A stretch of DNA of 6,025 bases, taken from the NCBI GenBank assembly GCA_002691565.1, contig NZIH01000052.1:8662-14686 (forward strand), read 5' to 3'. The notes under the pieces are model-generated. The model did no database searches, was not told where the DNA came from, and worked only from the letters and a program-made list of their open reading frames with translations. Numbering within the stretch: position 1 is the first letter of the stretch; every line of letters starts with the position of its first letter. Both the position numbers and the translations under genes were made by a program. The DNA is from Halieaceae bacterium. Its GTDB lineage: Bacteria; Pseudomonadota; Gammaproteobacteria; Pseudomonadales; Halieaceae. This document shows positions 5,939 through 6,025 of the stretch, in pieces.

Positions 5939-6025
5939 ATGAGTAGTCTTCCGGAGCACGATGAATTTTCGACTCACGCAGTCCCAACGGACGCGCGTGT
6001 AGCGTCATTCCGGGTAGCCGCCGTA
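5939..6025 (+). CDS. N-terminus of a gene cut by the right edge, possibly an NCS1-like permease
   Basis: From the ATG at 5939 the frame stays open to the last base, giving 29 residues that begin MSSLPEHDEFSTHAVPTDAR and continue VASFRVAAV. An in-frame TGA at 5924-5926 limits the start to this ATG or the GTG at 5933. A weak GAG (5931-5933) five bases upstream is the only ribosome-binding candidate. A short polar tail with a VP-x-x-x-R element leading into a hydrophobic stretch is reminiscent of the cytoplasmic N-terminus of NCS1-type nucleobase/hydantoin permeases. The fragment is too short to decide, and any inner-membrane transporter or even a soluble protein is possible. A weak TTGAGT at 5868-5873 has no good -10 partner. 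Confidence 0.5.
   Translation, partial: MSSLPEHDEFSTHAVPTDARVASFRVAAV

Overview
The window reads as chromosomal DNA from a Gram-negative, probably aquatic or marine gammaproteobacterium. It encodes a very large TonB-dependent outer-membrane receptor and an exported beta-lactamase-fold hydrolase. Intergenic spaces are short, and two genes end in clear intrinsic terminators. The taxonomic guess rests on protein style only; there is no rRNA or marker gene here.

Layout, left to right. (1) The 3' part of a cupin (DUF861/Cupin_3-like) gene enters from the left edge on the + strand and ends at 286, followed by a strong intrinsic terminator (324-347). (2) A convergent - strand gene (364-1605) encodes a secreted serine hydrolase of the beta-lactamase/family VIII esterase fold. 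(3) A 242-bp divergent intergenic region (1606-1847) holds a candidate - strand promoter overlapped by an inverted repeat, other small repeats, and a hairpin that buries the ribosome-binding site of the next gene. (4) A small + strand gene (1848-2276) encodes an ACT_3-type (COG3602-like) protein. (5) A 310-bp intergenic region (2277-2586) contains an imperfect stem-loop, an AT-rich stretch, a good sigma70-type promoter (2450-2477) and a roughly 100-nt leader with a hairpin. (6) A 1028-residue TonB-dependent receptor fills 2587-5673 and ends in a strong terminator (5694-5724). (7) The last 300 bases hold a possible 29-codon small ORF with a very good Shine-Dalgarno, and the first 29 codons of a gene running off the right edge, whose N-terminus weakly resembles NCS1-type permeases.

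The genes look like separate transcription units rather than one operon. The functional thread, by inference only, is nutrient acquisition: outer-membrane uptake by the receptor, periplasmic or extracellular hydrolysis by the esterase-like enzyme, and perhaps inner-membrane import by the truncated right-hand gene. I see no mobile element, CRISPR array, RNA gene or clearly new multi-gene system. The most interesting leads are the structured leaders of the receptor and ACT genes, the close-paired cysteines and calcium-loop-like motif in the receptor, and the small ORF after its terminator.
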